A stretch of DNA of 64,000 nucleotides from Adineta steineri. Taxonomy: Eukaryota; Rotifera; Eurotatoria; Adinetida; Adinetidae. A program made the translations under genes and the position numbers. How positions within the stretch are numbered: position 1 is the first letter of the stretch; every line of letters starts with the position of its first letter. The stretch covers positions 26,290-90,289 of the forward strand of contig CAJNOI010000197.1 of NCBI GenBank assembly GCA_905250115.1, in the 5' to 3' direction. This document shows, piece by piece, positions 33,301 through 45,850 of this stretch. Under the pieces are notes generated by a model. It did no database searches. It saw only the letters and a list, made by a program, of their open reading frames with translations, and had not been told where the DNA came from.

Positions 33301-36300
33301 GACTCACTTTTCCTATAAGATCACGTTGACGTCTGAGTTTTTCAGCCATCATTGCTTTGAGAGGTGCTTCCTGTTGTTCACGAATAATTCTATCAATTGA
33401 TTGACAATTTTTAACTAAATTTTCTTTCATTATCGTCTTGATCAGTGATTCATCATGTCCAATAGAAATCAAACTTGGTGACATAATGGAATATGGTGGT
33501 GCAACAATATTTTCTAATGAATAGTCAACTGATTTCATTTGTTCATCGATATTATCTATAAACCAATTCATATAGGTAATCGATCGACATTCAATCCGAA
33601 TTGTATTATCATCAACTGTGTTCTTAGTAGAATGATCTTCACAAAATAGTTTAATGTACTTGTCTTTAATCATGAATTGATCATTATCGACAGAAATATC
33701 GAGCTCAAGTATACCATTCACATAGATTTTCAGACATTGCGCGTGAACAGATATTAGTAAACGTACATATTGATTTAATTTCCATATAGGCTTACTTTTG
33801 ATTTTCAGTGTACCATCGATAATAAGACAAATGTAACCATCGTTTGTCAAACAAATGTTTGTTTGTGAATTTAGTGTTACAAATGTCAATTGTTCATTTG
33901 CGATAGGTAAATGTACGACAGAAACATCAAGAATCAATGTATAGTCCAACCATAAATTAGTCGATTTGTCCAACATGAGATAAGTTTGATTTCCGAATAA
34001 TTGTATTGTTGAGTAATCAGTTCCATCGATTGGTTTGAAATATTTCCATTCATTCTTCTCGGCTTCAATTGATTGATTTACTGGTACAAGAAATTCACCT
34101 ATAAAATCTTTCTGGTTCGAAGTAAATGTCAATGTATTGGCTTGCATTCGATATTCTTTAAGTCGATGATAATCCGTAACTACATAGGATAATCCGAAAT
34201 TGAAGAGACGTCGAATTTGTTCGTCTAATAAAGCATAGTTCCAGACAGCTAGCTTTTGAATTTTACCAGATAATGTTGGTAAAAGATAAATATTGGATTG
34301 AGCAATGGCAGGACTATCGAATATTCGGCATTCATTGTTGATATAAACTTTGATTTGTTGACTATCGACATCGAATGTAATCGCTGCTTGAGTTTCATCA
34401 GTTATTTTACTCGATGGAATGGATATTGAAAATGTTTCCAATGTTATTAATGGAATATCATCGTGTAAGATTTTATCCAGTTGAAAATCGAAACTTATTG
34501 TCCATGAACTACTATTATCATTCATAGTTAATAGGAAACCTTGACTATCTTTCGGTAATACTAAATGATGATTATCAATGATATATTCAGTTTCAAGATG
34601 ATTATCATTGACGAAATCACGTAGAAAAGTGGTCGAATCATCATTTCGTTTTCGATAAATGTTATCTTGAACACTGTTACTAATCAAATAAGCACTAGAC
34701 GGATAGGTTACTGTCTTAATCAATGTCGGTAATAATAATGGTTTATAACCGTTTGGTAGTGGACATTCGTACATATCTTCCGGACTGAATATAAACTCAC
34801 ATGAACTCAATACAGATGCATCATTGACTTTTAAACTAACACCAGGAAAAAAAGGTGTGTCGACTCCATTCGGTAACATATCACATGATATTTCCGTCAA
34901 ACCAATTGAGTTCTGATGAGCAAAAGCCGTGCCTAATAAATGTCCATTGAGCCAATAGCGAATTTGAGTGTTAGCACCATCGATTTCAATGCCACAACCA
35001 CAAACATCGTTCATATTCCAACGAACGTTACTAGTAGGAAATAATGCTTGTTCTCGATTGTAGAGCATTCCTTGAGATCCATCATAAGACCATGAATATG
35101 TATCATTACCAATGCCGATGATTTCACTCGGATTGAATCCAGTGGTGGACCATCCAATCTGAGCAAAATGACTTTCGAGCAGACGAACGCAAAAGTACCA
35201 ATTGCCTTTAGTTAAATGAAGTTGATCTATAATAAATGTAGCTAATGATGCATTACCAGTTTCAGATATTAAACAAACTCGTCCAGGAAATCGATGACTA
35301 ACGCCACATTCTTCTATGATCCATTGGCCAGTGAGCTGAGGCGGCATCGGCACAATACAAATATCATCGTTACCTGTCCAACCTTGCTTGAATTTTTCAA
35401 TATCGTCTTTTGATCCCATCGGTTTCCATTGATGACCATCAGCTATATATTCTCTATCTGTTTTAAATCTAAAACGATTCCAAATGGGAACTGGTGTTTC
35501 ATTTTCACGTTTCACATTTATATCATCAATGATTTGTTTTAAATATTCACATCGATCTAAACTTAAACAATATTGCTCTAAATGCCGTTTATTCCAAAGA
35601 CGCAAATCAGTTGGTTGTAATCGATGGGTTGTTGACAAAGCCGATGCTGATAGTCTGGCTATACACGATGCATTGGAGTTTCTCATGAAAATTTCCAAGA
35701 GTTTTTTACTCATCAATAATCGATATAAAACACCAATTGATCGACGTTTTACTTGTAATACAAGTAACGGATCTATCACTGATTGATCGGTTTCAATAAA
35801 AGATATCAAAACATCGAACAATTCACCAATAGTTTCATTCGTAATTGGTAAATCAAGAAGATTCGGCGGGAAAACATCGAGCTCAATTCGTAGTTGATCT
35901 CCTGTTACCGAATTCGTTTGATTATTTTCACAATATTGAACTAAATACGATCGATCAATTTCGAGTATGACTGCCATTTGTGGTTCATTATTGCTTTGAT
36001 CATTATCATAGACTTGTACAATTGAGCCTAAACAAAATGGATGAATATATCCACCTAAAATACTTAATACTGCTAGAAGATTATTATCCATCGATGCTGT
36101 TGTAATAATATTAATAATCGTCTGTGTTGCCATCGATTGCCAGGGGGATTGAAATGATAACATTGTTCGATAAATATAAATCAGCTCGGTGATAACATCA
36201 ACTGTTATTTGAAACGAACGAAGATTATCACCAATAGTACGTAATATATCATCTAAAAGATTCGTCACGATCGTCTTAGATACTTCATCTTGTTTATCAG

Positions 36301-39300
36301 GCAAGTTTAATAGAAGTTTACGTATAATTTTTAATGAAAGTAAAATCGTAGTTAAATGTTTACTATGTCGATAGATACGTATGAGTTCATTAATATAGTC
36401 AGCAGTTGCGCAAAGTATTCGTACATGCTCATAATATTGTACACATCGAAGTAGTAACATCAACCATTGATTTATGCCCAGTTCAGGGTTAAATGTTGCT
36501 ATTCGAAAAGAATTCTTTTGAGATTCTATGAGTTCAATATCGTTTGATGATAACTGTTTTAATTCATTAAAAATCAATTGATGAAAGATAAACACCAGCT
36601 GCTGATCGAATATCTCTTGTAAATCATTGACGAGAAAGTTTTCACATAATTGTAAAATATACAATCGAAACCAATTGAATGCAACAAAATTTTCACGAAA
36701 AGAAACATTGAGACAACTAATGAATGGTATAAATAATCGTTGGTGTAATTGTTGAATATCTGTTGATGTATACGATATATTCAATAAATGGAAGACTACC
36801 ATTGGTTCATTGATTTTCATCGATAGAATGATTTCAACAATCGAATAATAAATTCGACCGATTTCATCTTTCCATTGAACATTAGCGGCAAGGATATTTT
36901 CTAAATAGGACCATTGAACATCTCCAGTCCTTAAATATGGTAAACAAATCGCAAATAGAAGCATGATATTCGTTTTTTGTTCAATCTGGCAGAGTTTTTG
37001 AAGAAATGTGTGCATAAATCTATAGGTAATTAATCTAAGCATTGCTCGTTCGTTCTGACAAGACATCGCTCGAAGAAGTTCATTCGATTCGGATTGTATA
37101 TCATTATTCGAACTATTACCATAAACATAATTTGCTATGGTTCGATGTAGAATATCCTCAATATTTTGATTATCTTCGAGCATTCTCTTCTTGTTTAACA
37201 TGAATGTTTTTAATCGAATACACGCTTGAAAAGTATCTCGAAGTAATCGAAGTGACTCTTTTCCTATTCGTTTTTGTAAACATTTCTGTTCGAATATTAA
37301 GTTTTTGTCTAATTTTGTTGAAATCATGGATGATTCTTCGTTTTTCGAACTTTTAATTATCGGAATGAGATGATTTGCTTTAACAGATTGAAGAAGAAAT
37401 AAACATTTCATTCGAATTTGTTCGTAAAGTTGTTGACAATCACCGCCTTGTCCTCGTGTTGTTGCGAATATTATTCGAATACGATTGGCATGGTTAAAAA
37501 TTGATAAAAGACTCTTATGAGGTTTTGTATTGTCTTCTCGATTAAGCTCGTCTTTAGCAAGATTAATTCGACGATAGTGTTTAATATAGACAGCAAATAG
37601 ATGAGCACATGCATCATTCGCTTGTTTTTCAATTGATTTTTGAAGTACGCACTGTTTATCTTTAATTGACAATCGCAGTTTTGATATTAATCGCTCACCT
37701 TGATCTGTATTATTGTAAATTGACATTAAAAATTCCTCATCGACTGATGTTTCTTCATGAACATTGATTGATGGTAATTGACAGTAAACAGCTATGTTTG
37801 ATTCAAGTAAATTCGACTGATCTATCTTCTCACATCCACCAGCAAATAATGGTGATTTTAATTTATCGATATATTTCATTTCGAAAGGATCACTCGGAGG
37901 ACCCATAATCAAAGTATTAATCATTTGTCCTAATAACCAATACATATATTGTACATGATCTTCCTTCTGATTCATATTCTTCAATATAAATTCGACTAAC
38001 AACGGTAAAACGGTCATAAAAAACGATCGAATTGCTGGAAATTCGATTTTTGTCATGACACCTAAACCAAGTAGAATCGATTTAAATAAATCATTAACAA
38101 CTAATTCTTGATTAAATATTTGTTCTATATATTGAATAGCAAGTGAATCGATTCTATGATCATCATTTGCAATAATATATTTATTTTGATATTTGCCGAT
38201 TAATTGAACAAAAACGAGCTGTTGAAATCGTACGAATATTTTTTCAATAGACATTTTCGATATGATCATTATTGATGAATTAAAATAAATATTAAGTAAT
38301 GAATTAAAAATAACCCAACATGGACTTGTTGTCATTGATTTGAAATCATTTACTAAGAGTTGTATCCAACTTAATAACATTGCATTTGTACTCAATTCAA
38401 TTGCAATTTGTTCGATCAATACGGAATTTTTATTTTCAAGAATATATTTATGCAGTAATGTTAATTTATCAATAAATGATTCTGATTGTATATCGATTAA
38501 ATAAATGATCGCTTTTGATGCTTGTCGACGAATATTCAATTCATACTTGTCAGTAGTCAATATCAACAAGGTATCAAACCAATGATGCAATTCATTGTTG
38601 TTCATAAAACGATTCCAATGAATACTGTCGTTCGATTCAGTCGATGATGTTTCCATATTTTGAGAAAGATTTCGATGATGATCTGTTGTCATTGCCGAAA
38701 GAAATTTTAAATGTGTTGTAAATAATTTCAAACAAATATTTTCGATAAATTGTTCGTTTAGATTTAATTGCATTTGTCTTGTTGTTATTTGTTGAATAAT
38801 GTTGAATAAGATTTTAAATGTTTGAGAATGGAATTCAAATGAGATCGATTTTTTCATTGAACCTGATTGAAATCTATATCGTGTATGAATAGTTTGATAA
38901 AAATCAATATGAGCAAAGATTATGCATGCAACGATTTGTCCAGTAAAAGTTTTCTTTGAAGTTTTCATCAGTTTATCGTTAGGATAAACATTAATTAATT
39001 TCAAATAGTTCAATGAATTTGATAGAATATCTTCTAGAGAAGTAGTGGGTTCGGAAATAATTGAATCTGATGGATTGTATTCGTTCCATATGTGATGAAC
39101 TTGTTCAAAGTTACTATTGAGTTGGTTGCATATATTTTGAATATCATAAATATGATCTGTATCAAATATCAGTTGTTGAAGTACACAAAGAATATCTTTG
39201 AGATAGACAGTATTATTAGGAATCTTTGATAGAATATTCAGGATTGATCGTTCTGGAGCACTAACATGAACATGATCAACTAGTGTTGAAATAAAAGAGG

Positions 39301-39763
39301 ACAATTTTGAGGTAAGCGATGAGCCATGTTTATTTGATGCGTCGTTTTCTTCGTGGATTTTATTCGATTCTTTTTCGTGTAAGTTTTGCAAAAATGATTC
39401 ATGTAATTGTTGTTTTTTATCAAGTAAGTTGTTGATTTCTTTAATTACTTCTTCAAAATCAGTGATTACTGATGGAAGAATTTTTTCTTTGAATGTTTCA
39501 TTCAATTTTGAATCAATGTTTTTCAATTCGAATATATCAGTTGCTCGTAATAGATGCTGGTGAATCCGATTGATCAATTGTCCTTCGATGTTCACCATTC
39601 GATTATTCGAGATGTCAGATGAAATGTTTCGAGATATAAATAAATTAACATCTTCTTGTTCTTTATCATCTATGGATAGGGTCGTAGCAATAGCACCAAT
39701 GTTATTATCGAGTTTAGCTAAGTCGATAAATTGAGAATTAACGATGGATAAGTTCTGACCCAT
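30306..39763 (-). CDS. giant HECT-domain E3 ubiquitin ligase with SPRY domain
   Basis: Exons 39763-32337, 32285-30517 and 30463-30306, with 51-53 nt introns, encode about 3,117 residues; a further 51-nt intron (39831-39781, GTGTGT...TAG) probably lies in the 5' leader. I start at MGQNLS because the longer frame upstream crosses that intron; MGxxxS fits an N-myristoylation signal. Residues about 1-1480 are helical repeats. A SPRY domain covers about 1490-1620 (GNWYFCVRLLESHFAQIGWS, YSWSYDGSQGMLYN), followed by two lectin-like (LamG/ConA-type) segments near 1750 and 1935. The C-terminal HECT domain has DAGGPYRDS, YRFVGQLMGMAIR, a KFVWGR-type helix, and the catalytic Cys in PRSHTCSFALDLP, which lies in the short last exon. 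HECT enzymes take ubiquitin on that Cys and pass it to substrates. No RCC1 repeats were seen; overall order resembles HECTD4 or HERC1 but I cannot choose between them. Confidence 0.85.
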
Positions 39764-40180
39764 TTTATTCACTTCCACAACTATTAGAAATGCTAAAACA
39801 TATAAAACATAGGTTATTTTTCTAAACACACGTTAGTTTGAGCTGATGTTTTTTTCTTCTGTAGAAAAACAAACCTGTCGTCTTTACACGGAGCGGGTAA
39901 ACGAAAAAATGTGCTTCACGTACTGATGTTCGTTCTGTTTTCTCTCTGTTGACTATAATTACTACTTATTCGAGCTTGTCAATATATTTTTTTCTTTCCT
40001 TTGAAATTTTATAATAGTGATGCAAAATTATTCATATCAATAGCTGTGAATCAAAGCAATGTACACATATTGATAAATGGAATCGATTTGATGAAAAAAG
40101 AAACAGTTGAATGGCAAAGTATTGAAAAGATTTTTATGTAGTATGGAACATTAATAATAAAGTCAGCGATGTATATTGAA

Positions 40181-40246
40181 TCTTGAGAGTGTGGGTGTGG
40201 ATGTTATCTTCACATAAGCCACTCTCATACTCACACCCACCCTCAA
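40181..40246. repeat. TGTGGG-like hairpin
   Basis: Begins tcttgagagtgtgggtgtgg and ends actcacacccaccctcaa, so both arms and the terminal ttgag/ctcaa pair. Confidence 0.75.
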
Positions 40247-40445
40247 ATACAAAAAGTTTATAAGCACTTCTTGGAATGAGAATATCTTTTAATATTTGCT
40301 GTTGTAAAGATATTCAAAAGTATTACATTCATATCCGACCTCTAGTAATAATGATAATGTAATCATAGAATCAATTTCAGACAGAAACTTTTAAAAAGTA
40401 TTTCATAGGTGTTTCAATCAATCTGCTTAAATTCAGTCATGGCCG

Positions 40446-40504
40446 TCTTGAGGATGTTGGTGTATGTGGGTGGGTCTCTGCGTTACTTACACCCACACCC
40501 CCTC
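40446..40504. repeat. TGTGGG-like hairpin
   Basis: Begins tcttgaggatgttgg; core arms tgtgggtggg and acacccacacccc close over a loop of about 20 nt. Confidence 0.7.
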
Positions 40505-41423
40505 ATTTTCTTTTGTTTCGTCATCAATGCATATTATTCATATGGTATTAAATTCGTATATTACTCTTTGTTTTTTTCTGTTACGTCATAAGATAAATGA
40601 ATATATCAATTCATATTAATGCATTTTAAGCATCGGTAATCGAGTAAAAGAAATTACTAGCACGATTAAGTATTTATTACTCTTTCCATCTGTACGTAGT
40701 GTAATATATTTTAAAATGAAAATGTAAAATATAGAAAATATCCGTAAATTCGAAAGTATTTCCTACAATTATTTGTATGATATTTATTTTTCATTTGGTT
40801 AGTAAGATTAAATAAATAAATAATTTATACAAATATAAAAGTGGTAACAAAATAGTAATAACAATATTGTTTTCAAGCAAAAAATCCAATCAATATATAA
40901 TTTCCTTTCAAAGTTTAACTATAAATTTATGAGATGAATAACTTTGAGACGATATAAATTGATATAATATAAAATTTCCATCTGGGACTAAAGAATATAT
41001 TCCAAGACTTGTTGATATAACAGCTGAAACTCTCTCGAGAATATGCCAGAAAAGGGAGCTTTATATATATATTTGAAAATAAAATAAATTAGACGAATGA
41101 AATGTTTGCTCTCAGTAATACTTATGTTATTAATATTGATGATTATTATATTAATAATTCTTCTTGTTCAATATCCAACAACAGTGATAATAACAACAAG
41201 TTAGTTTTAAATAAATATTTATTTTTATTTGACAAAAATCAATAAAAGATGACCTATTTAACATTTATTTATTCGAATTTTTTAGTCAAACTTATCAATA
41301 TATTTCTTTTTCTTCAAAATCTATTCGACTTTTTCATTCATTTTCAACAAGAAACTTTAACTTTTTCTTTTATTTTTATTTAACAGAACATTTCTTTTCT
41401 TTTTTACAAAATCAAAATTTCAT

Positions 41424-43246
41424 TCACAAAATCATTTCAAATTTTTGAATTCGATGATTGTCACTATCGACAACATAAAGATTTTCTTCATCATCAAAAG
41501 CTAAACCCATAGGACTATTCAACTGATCTGATTCACTTCCTCCATCATTTCCACCAGCAACAACTTTGCCTTCTTCTTTTCCTTCACGCCAACGCATTAC
41601 TCGATTATTATTTGAATCAGCCACATAGATTTCACCCAAACGATTAATAACGACTCCTTGAGGACAAGACAATTGATTGAGATTTCTTCCTTGACCATTT
41701 CCTCCAGCTACAATTGTTCCTTCTTTTGCATCTTTTCTCCATTTCATCACACGATGATTGTTTCGATCTGATACATAAACAGATTGATCTTCATCAACAA
41801 AAATAAAAGTAGGATAATTAAGTTGATTTCTTTGATCATATCCACCTGCCACTACAATTCCTTCGTTGTTATATTCTCCAATTTTCCATCGTCTCACTTC
41901 ATTGTTCCATGAATCAGAAACATAAAGAAATCCATGTTTATCCATTGCCAAACCACAACAGTGAATATTTTCAATGAGAATTTGTTGCTTTTGATTCAGC
42001 CATTGAATCACTCGCCTGTTCTTTCCATCAGCAATGATAATCGAATGATTTCGTTGATCAACAATTACATCTACTGGACAATTCAATTGACCTATTCTAT
42101 TTCCTTGGCCATTTCCACCTGCATTGATTTGTCCTTCTTTTGTATTGTATTTCCATTTAACAATACGATGATTCAAAGAATCAGCAATGAAAATATTTTT
42201 GTTTTTATCAATAAAGATTCCACCTGGGCGATTGAGTTGATTTAATTCTTGTCCTTGCTTTGCATTGCGCTTCCATTCAACAGTAGGATCTTGCCAATAA
42301 TCAGAAGTCAAAAGATGTCTGTATTGATAAGCTAAGATAGTATTAGGATAATCGAGTTCATTTAGTTTTTGTTCCTGTCCATTTCCACCTGCTACAGTGA
42401 TAGCATTTTGTTTCCATTTGTTAAATCTTGATACTAAAGAATGATGAAAAAATGATTTTGATGAAAAGAAGAAGAAAAAGAAAAGATTAATTTAGATTGA
42501 AATTTTGATTCTGTTTTTACGATTCTATCTAGTTTTATTTAGAATTTTAATACGAATATTTAGAGAAATATTTCTTATCAAATATATACCATATCTTATC
42601 ATTCTTTTTCTTTACATACAAATAAATTTAATTATCTATTTCTATAAATATACTATTCTTATTGATTTTTAATATTATTTCACAGAAAATGAGAATGATC
42701 CAAGTAGAAATTATTTCTTAAAAACTTACTTTTTGATGAAATAATTGAAATTTCATTAATAAATGATTGTGAATCTTCTTTAATAGAAATCTTTGATGGA
42801 TTATTTAGTTCTTGTGTAATTTCTATTAATTCATTTCTTAAATAATTTAAATTAATTTCATTACATTCATTTTCTTGATGAATTTCTTTTATTTGTTCAT
42901 TTAGATTATTAAATTTCATTTCGATATCATTAAAGAATGTTGGTAGATATTCCATAGCAGTTTTTCTACAATCTTCTGCTTTTTGTTGAATTATTTCAAT
43001 TGAGTTTGTTTCCCATTGATCAATTTGCTTTATTAATAAATCAATTTGTGGATTCTGTTTTTGTTCATTAATTGTTTCTTTAAATTCATTATATTCATTT
43101 GTAATATGGTTTAATTCATCATTTAATATTTGTTGATGTTCTGTTAGATGTGTTAAACAAAATCTTTTCGAACATCCTTCACAAGAATATGTTATTTTTT
43201 CTGTATTACATGTAAAACATGTTGTCTTGTTATTTGCCATTGTCAT
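41424..43246 (-). CDS. B-box / coiled-coil / NHL protein (RING-less TRIM-NHL-like), copy 1
   Basis: Exon 1 (43246-42730) encodes a B-box-type zinc finger CFTCNTEKITYSCEGCSKRF with following CLTHLTEH, then a long coiled coil (about residues 40-165). Exon 2 (42433-41424) joins in phase 1 and encodes about six to seven NHL repeats of the type GGNGQGxxLNQLxxPxGIFxDxxxxIFIADSxNHRIVKWK, with LYVVDSDNHRIQKFEMIL at the end. No RING domain, so it is not by itself expected to be a ubiquitin ligase; B-box/coiled-coil parts usually mediate self-association, and the propeller binds a partner. The first repeat is irregular: after QKLNELDYP a stretch LAYQYRHLLTSDYWQ replaces the usual blade core. No signal or membrane segment, so cytoplasmic is likely. 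It is the first of four related NHL genes in the next 12 kb. Confidence 0.85.
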
Positions 43247-44584
43247 ATCTTTGAGTATAAATTGATAAGCTGAAATGAATAATTTCCTTATCGACTTATT
43301 TAGATATTGTGACGGATTTCATCCATCACTATCTCTTATATATTGTAGACTGAACACCCCCCTCGTGCATATACATACATATCGGTCACTCCGTATTATT
43401 TCACCTTTCTTTGTTTTCATGTTCGGTTACATGAAGCACGTACGATCAGTCGTTCCGTTACATATATGACCTCTCTTTTTTGGTCTCTTCTATAGGTTGA
43501 CCGTGTAGTTTTCCCTATATTTTGCTCTCCATTTGAACTTTTTTCTCTTTTATGACCCCTGCACATTTGTTACCCCTGTCCTTGCATATTTTATTACTTG
43601 AGGGTGGGTATATGTAGATATTTTATGTCAACAAACTCACACCCACACCCACCCATCTTAAATAATTTTGTATTTCTTTTCTTTAATTTAATTATCTTCT
43701 ATCTTTAAACAGTAACATTAAATCATCCTCAGTCATAGAAATTCATCTTTTAGGTATTTTTATTCAAATTATTATTGTAATAGCTTTATATTAATAAATA
43801 ATCATTGAGACTAATTTTATTTCAATTTAACAATAATTAAATAAATTCATATAAAATATTTATCTAAAAAATTCATTTTCCCATATTTCAATGCGCTCTT
43901 GATAAATTCACCTGAAAACTAGATTTTACAACTGATTTCATTATGAAATTTAATCATTTTTATTAAATGTTTATCAACTTCAACTAATTTTTATCTAACA
44001 AGAAATAGAAAGTAATAAAAACACCTTCGAATTGTTTTTATTTTCATCAAATTTCAATGGAAAAATAAGGAAAATGTTACATTTCTTCATTTGAGGAAAT
44101 TGAATTAAATCTTTATTTCAATTTCTATGAAAAATATAACAAATCTTTTCCAAAGTTTTATTAAGAGAAATCAAGTAAAAAAACTCGTTGATCAAAACTT
44201 CTTGAAATTAAAAATCAAATTTAAGTTTTGTATCATTTCAAAAGTTTATTACTGTTTTATTTTATTTGAATTAATGCTTGTTTCATTTTTCTTTTGAATT
44301 TTTCTCTTCGTTTTCGAACAATTTTCAAATTTTATCAAACACAAAATCTTTCTCTCGAATAATTTCTGTTTATAGTTTAATTCAAAGTACGAAATATTAT
44401 CTTTTCTTATCTCCCGCAAAATTCAGTAAAAGATGAAGAATTTAACGTTTATTTGTTGGAGTTTTTTTAATCAAAATCATCAAATTGAAATCAATCTTAA
44501 AGAAAAAATATCTCAAAAGACTTTTCTTCATTCTTTTATTCAATACAAAAAACTTTTTTCTTTTTTTCAAAATCAAAATTTCAT
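43247..44584. other. intergenic region between NHL copies 1 and 2
   Basis: Contains the presumed promoter of copy 1 (43250-43570, noticeably less AT-rich and rich in C/T runs) and a hairpin at 43596-43661. 44336-44584 is the 3' flank of copy 2 and recurs inverted beyond copy 4. Confidence 0.5.
43596..43661. repeat. TGTGGG-like hairpin
   Basis: Arms cttgagggtgggta and cacccacacccacccatctt; located about 350 bp upstream of the copy 1 start codon. Confidence 0.7.
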
Positions 44585-45850
44585 TCACAATATTATTTCA
44601 AACTTTTGAATTCGATTATTGAAATCATCAGCAACATAAAGATTTCCTTCATCATCAAAAGATAAACCATTGGGACTATTCAATTGATTTGATTGACTTT
44701 CTGCACCATTTCCACCAACAACAATTTCACCTTCTTCTTTTCCTTCACGCCAACGTATTACTCGATTATTATGAGAATCTGCCACATAGATTTGATCCAA
44801 ATCATCAATAATTACTCCTTCAGGTGAAGACAATTGATTGAACTTTTCTCCTTGACCATTTCCTCCAGCTACAATTGTTCCTTCTTCAGCATCTTTTCTC
44901 CATTTCATCACACGTTGATTGTAATAATCTGATACATAAACAGATTGATCGTCATCAACAAAGATATAAGTAGGACGATGGAGTTGATTAAGTTGATTTC
45001 CTGGCCCATTTCCACCTGCCACTACTATTCCTTCGTTGTTATATTCTCCCATTTTCCATCGTCTCACTTCATTCTTCTCAGCATCAGAAACATACAAAAA
45101 CCCATTTTCATCCATTGTCAGGCCCAAACAGGCAATATTGTCAATGAGAATTTGTTGCTTTTGATTCAACCATTGAATCACTCGTCTATTCCCTTGATCA
45201 GCGATGATGATCGAATGATTTTGTTGATCAACAATCATATTTGTTGGTTGATACAATTGATCCATTCGATTTCCTTGCTCATTTCCACCTGCAATGATTT
45301 GTCCTTCTTTTGCACTATATTTCCATTCAACTATACGATGATTATAGCAATCAGCAATGAAAATATTTTTGTTTTCGTCAATAAAGATTCCTTCAGGGTA
45401 CTTGAGTTGATCTAATTCTTGTCCTTGTTCATTTCCACCAGCTACAGTAATGGCATTTTGTTTCCATTTGTTGAATTTTGATACTAGAAAATAATCAAAG
45501 AAAAAGAAAAGATTAATTTTTGAACGAAATGTTCATAAACATGTTTAATGAAAAAAAAATTTGGTTTGATTTTTTTATTCAATTTTGAAGAGAATTTGTT
45601 GACAAAAAAAATCTTAATTATTTTAAGTTTTGTGTTTCGAAAATAAAAATAAATTCTTTTCAAAAGAATTTTAACGAAAAAAATCTTTTGCTGTTTTTTT
45701 GAATAAAATCTAGTAAAGTCAAATGAAGAAATATTTTATTTTGAAATGAAAATAAAAATGATAAAAAACTTTTGTTGATTTGTTTTTTGTTAAATGAAAA
45801 TTTGTATGAAAAAAATATTTTAGAATATTTGCTAATAAAACAAGTGATTT
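44336..45850. repeat. left arm of an inverted duplication (pairs with 52832-54143)
   Basis: The NHL exon of copy 2 and its flanks on both sides recur in opposite orientation as copy 4 with its flanks. Shared non-coding landmarks include caagtgatttaaattg with gctaataaaaca on the intron side and ttatcaaacacaaaatcttt on the 3' side; outside these the sequences differ. Confidence 0.7.

Larger units (their letters stand above)
39832..41423. other. intergenic region with two hairpins
   Basis: 1.6 kb; it should hold the HECT gene promoter (39840-40000, near-complete absence of repeats) and the 3' flank of the first B-box NHL gene. TGTGGG-like hairpins at 40181-40246 and 40446-40504; the rest is AT-rich. 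Confidence 0.5.
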
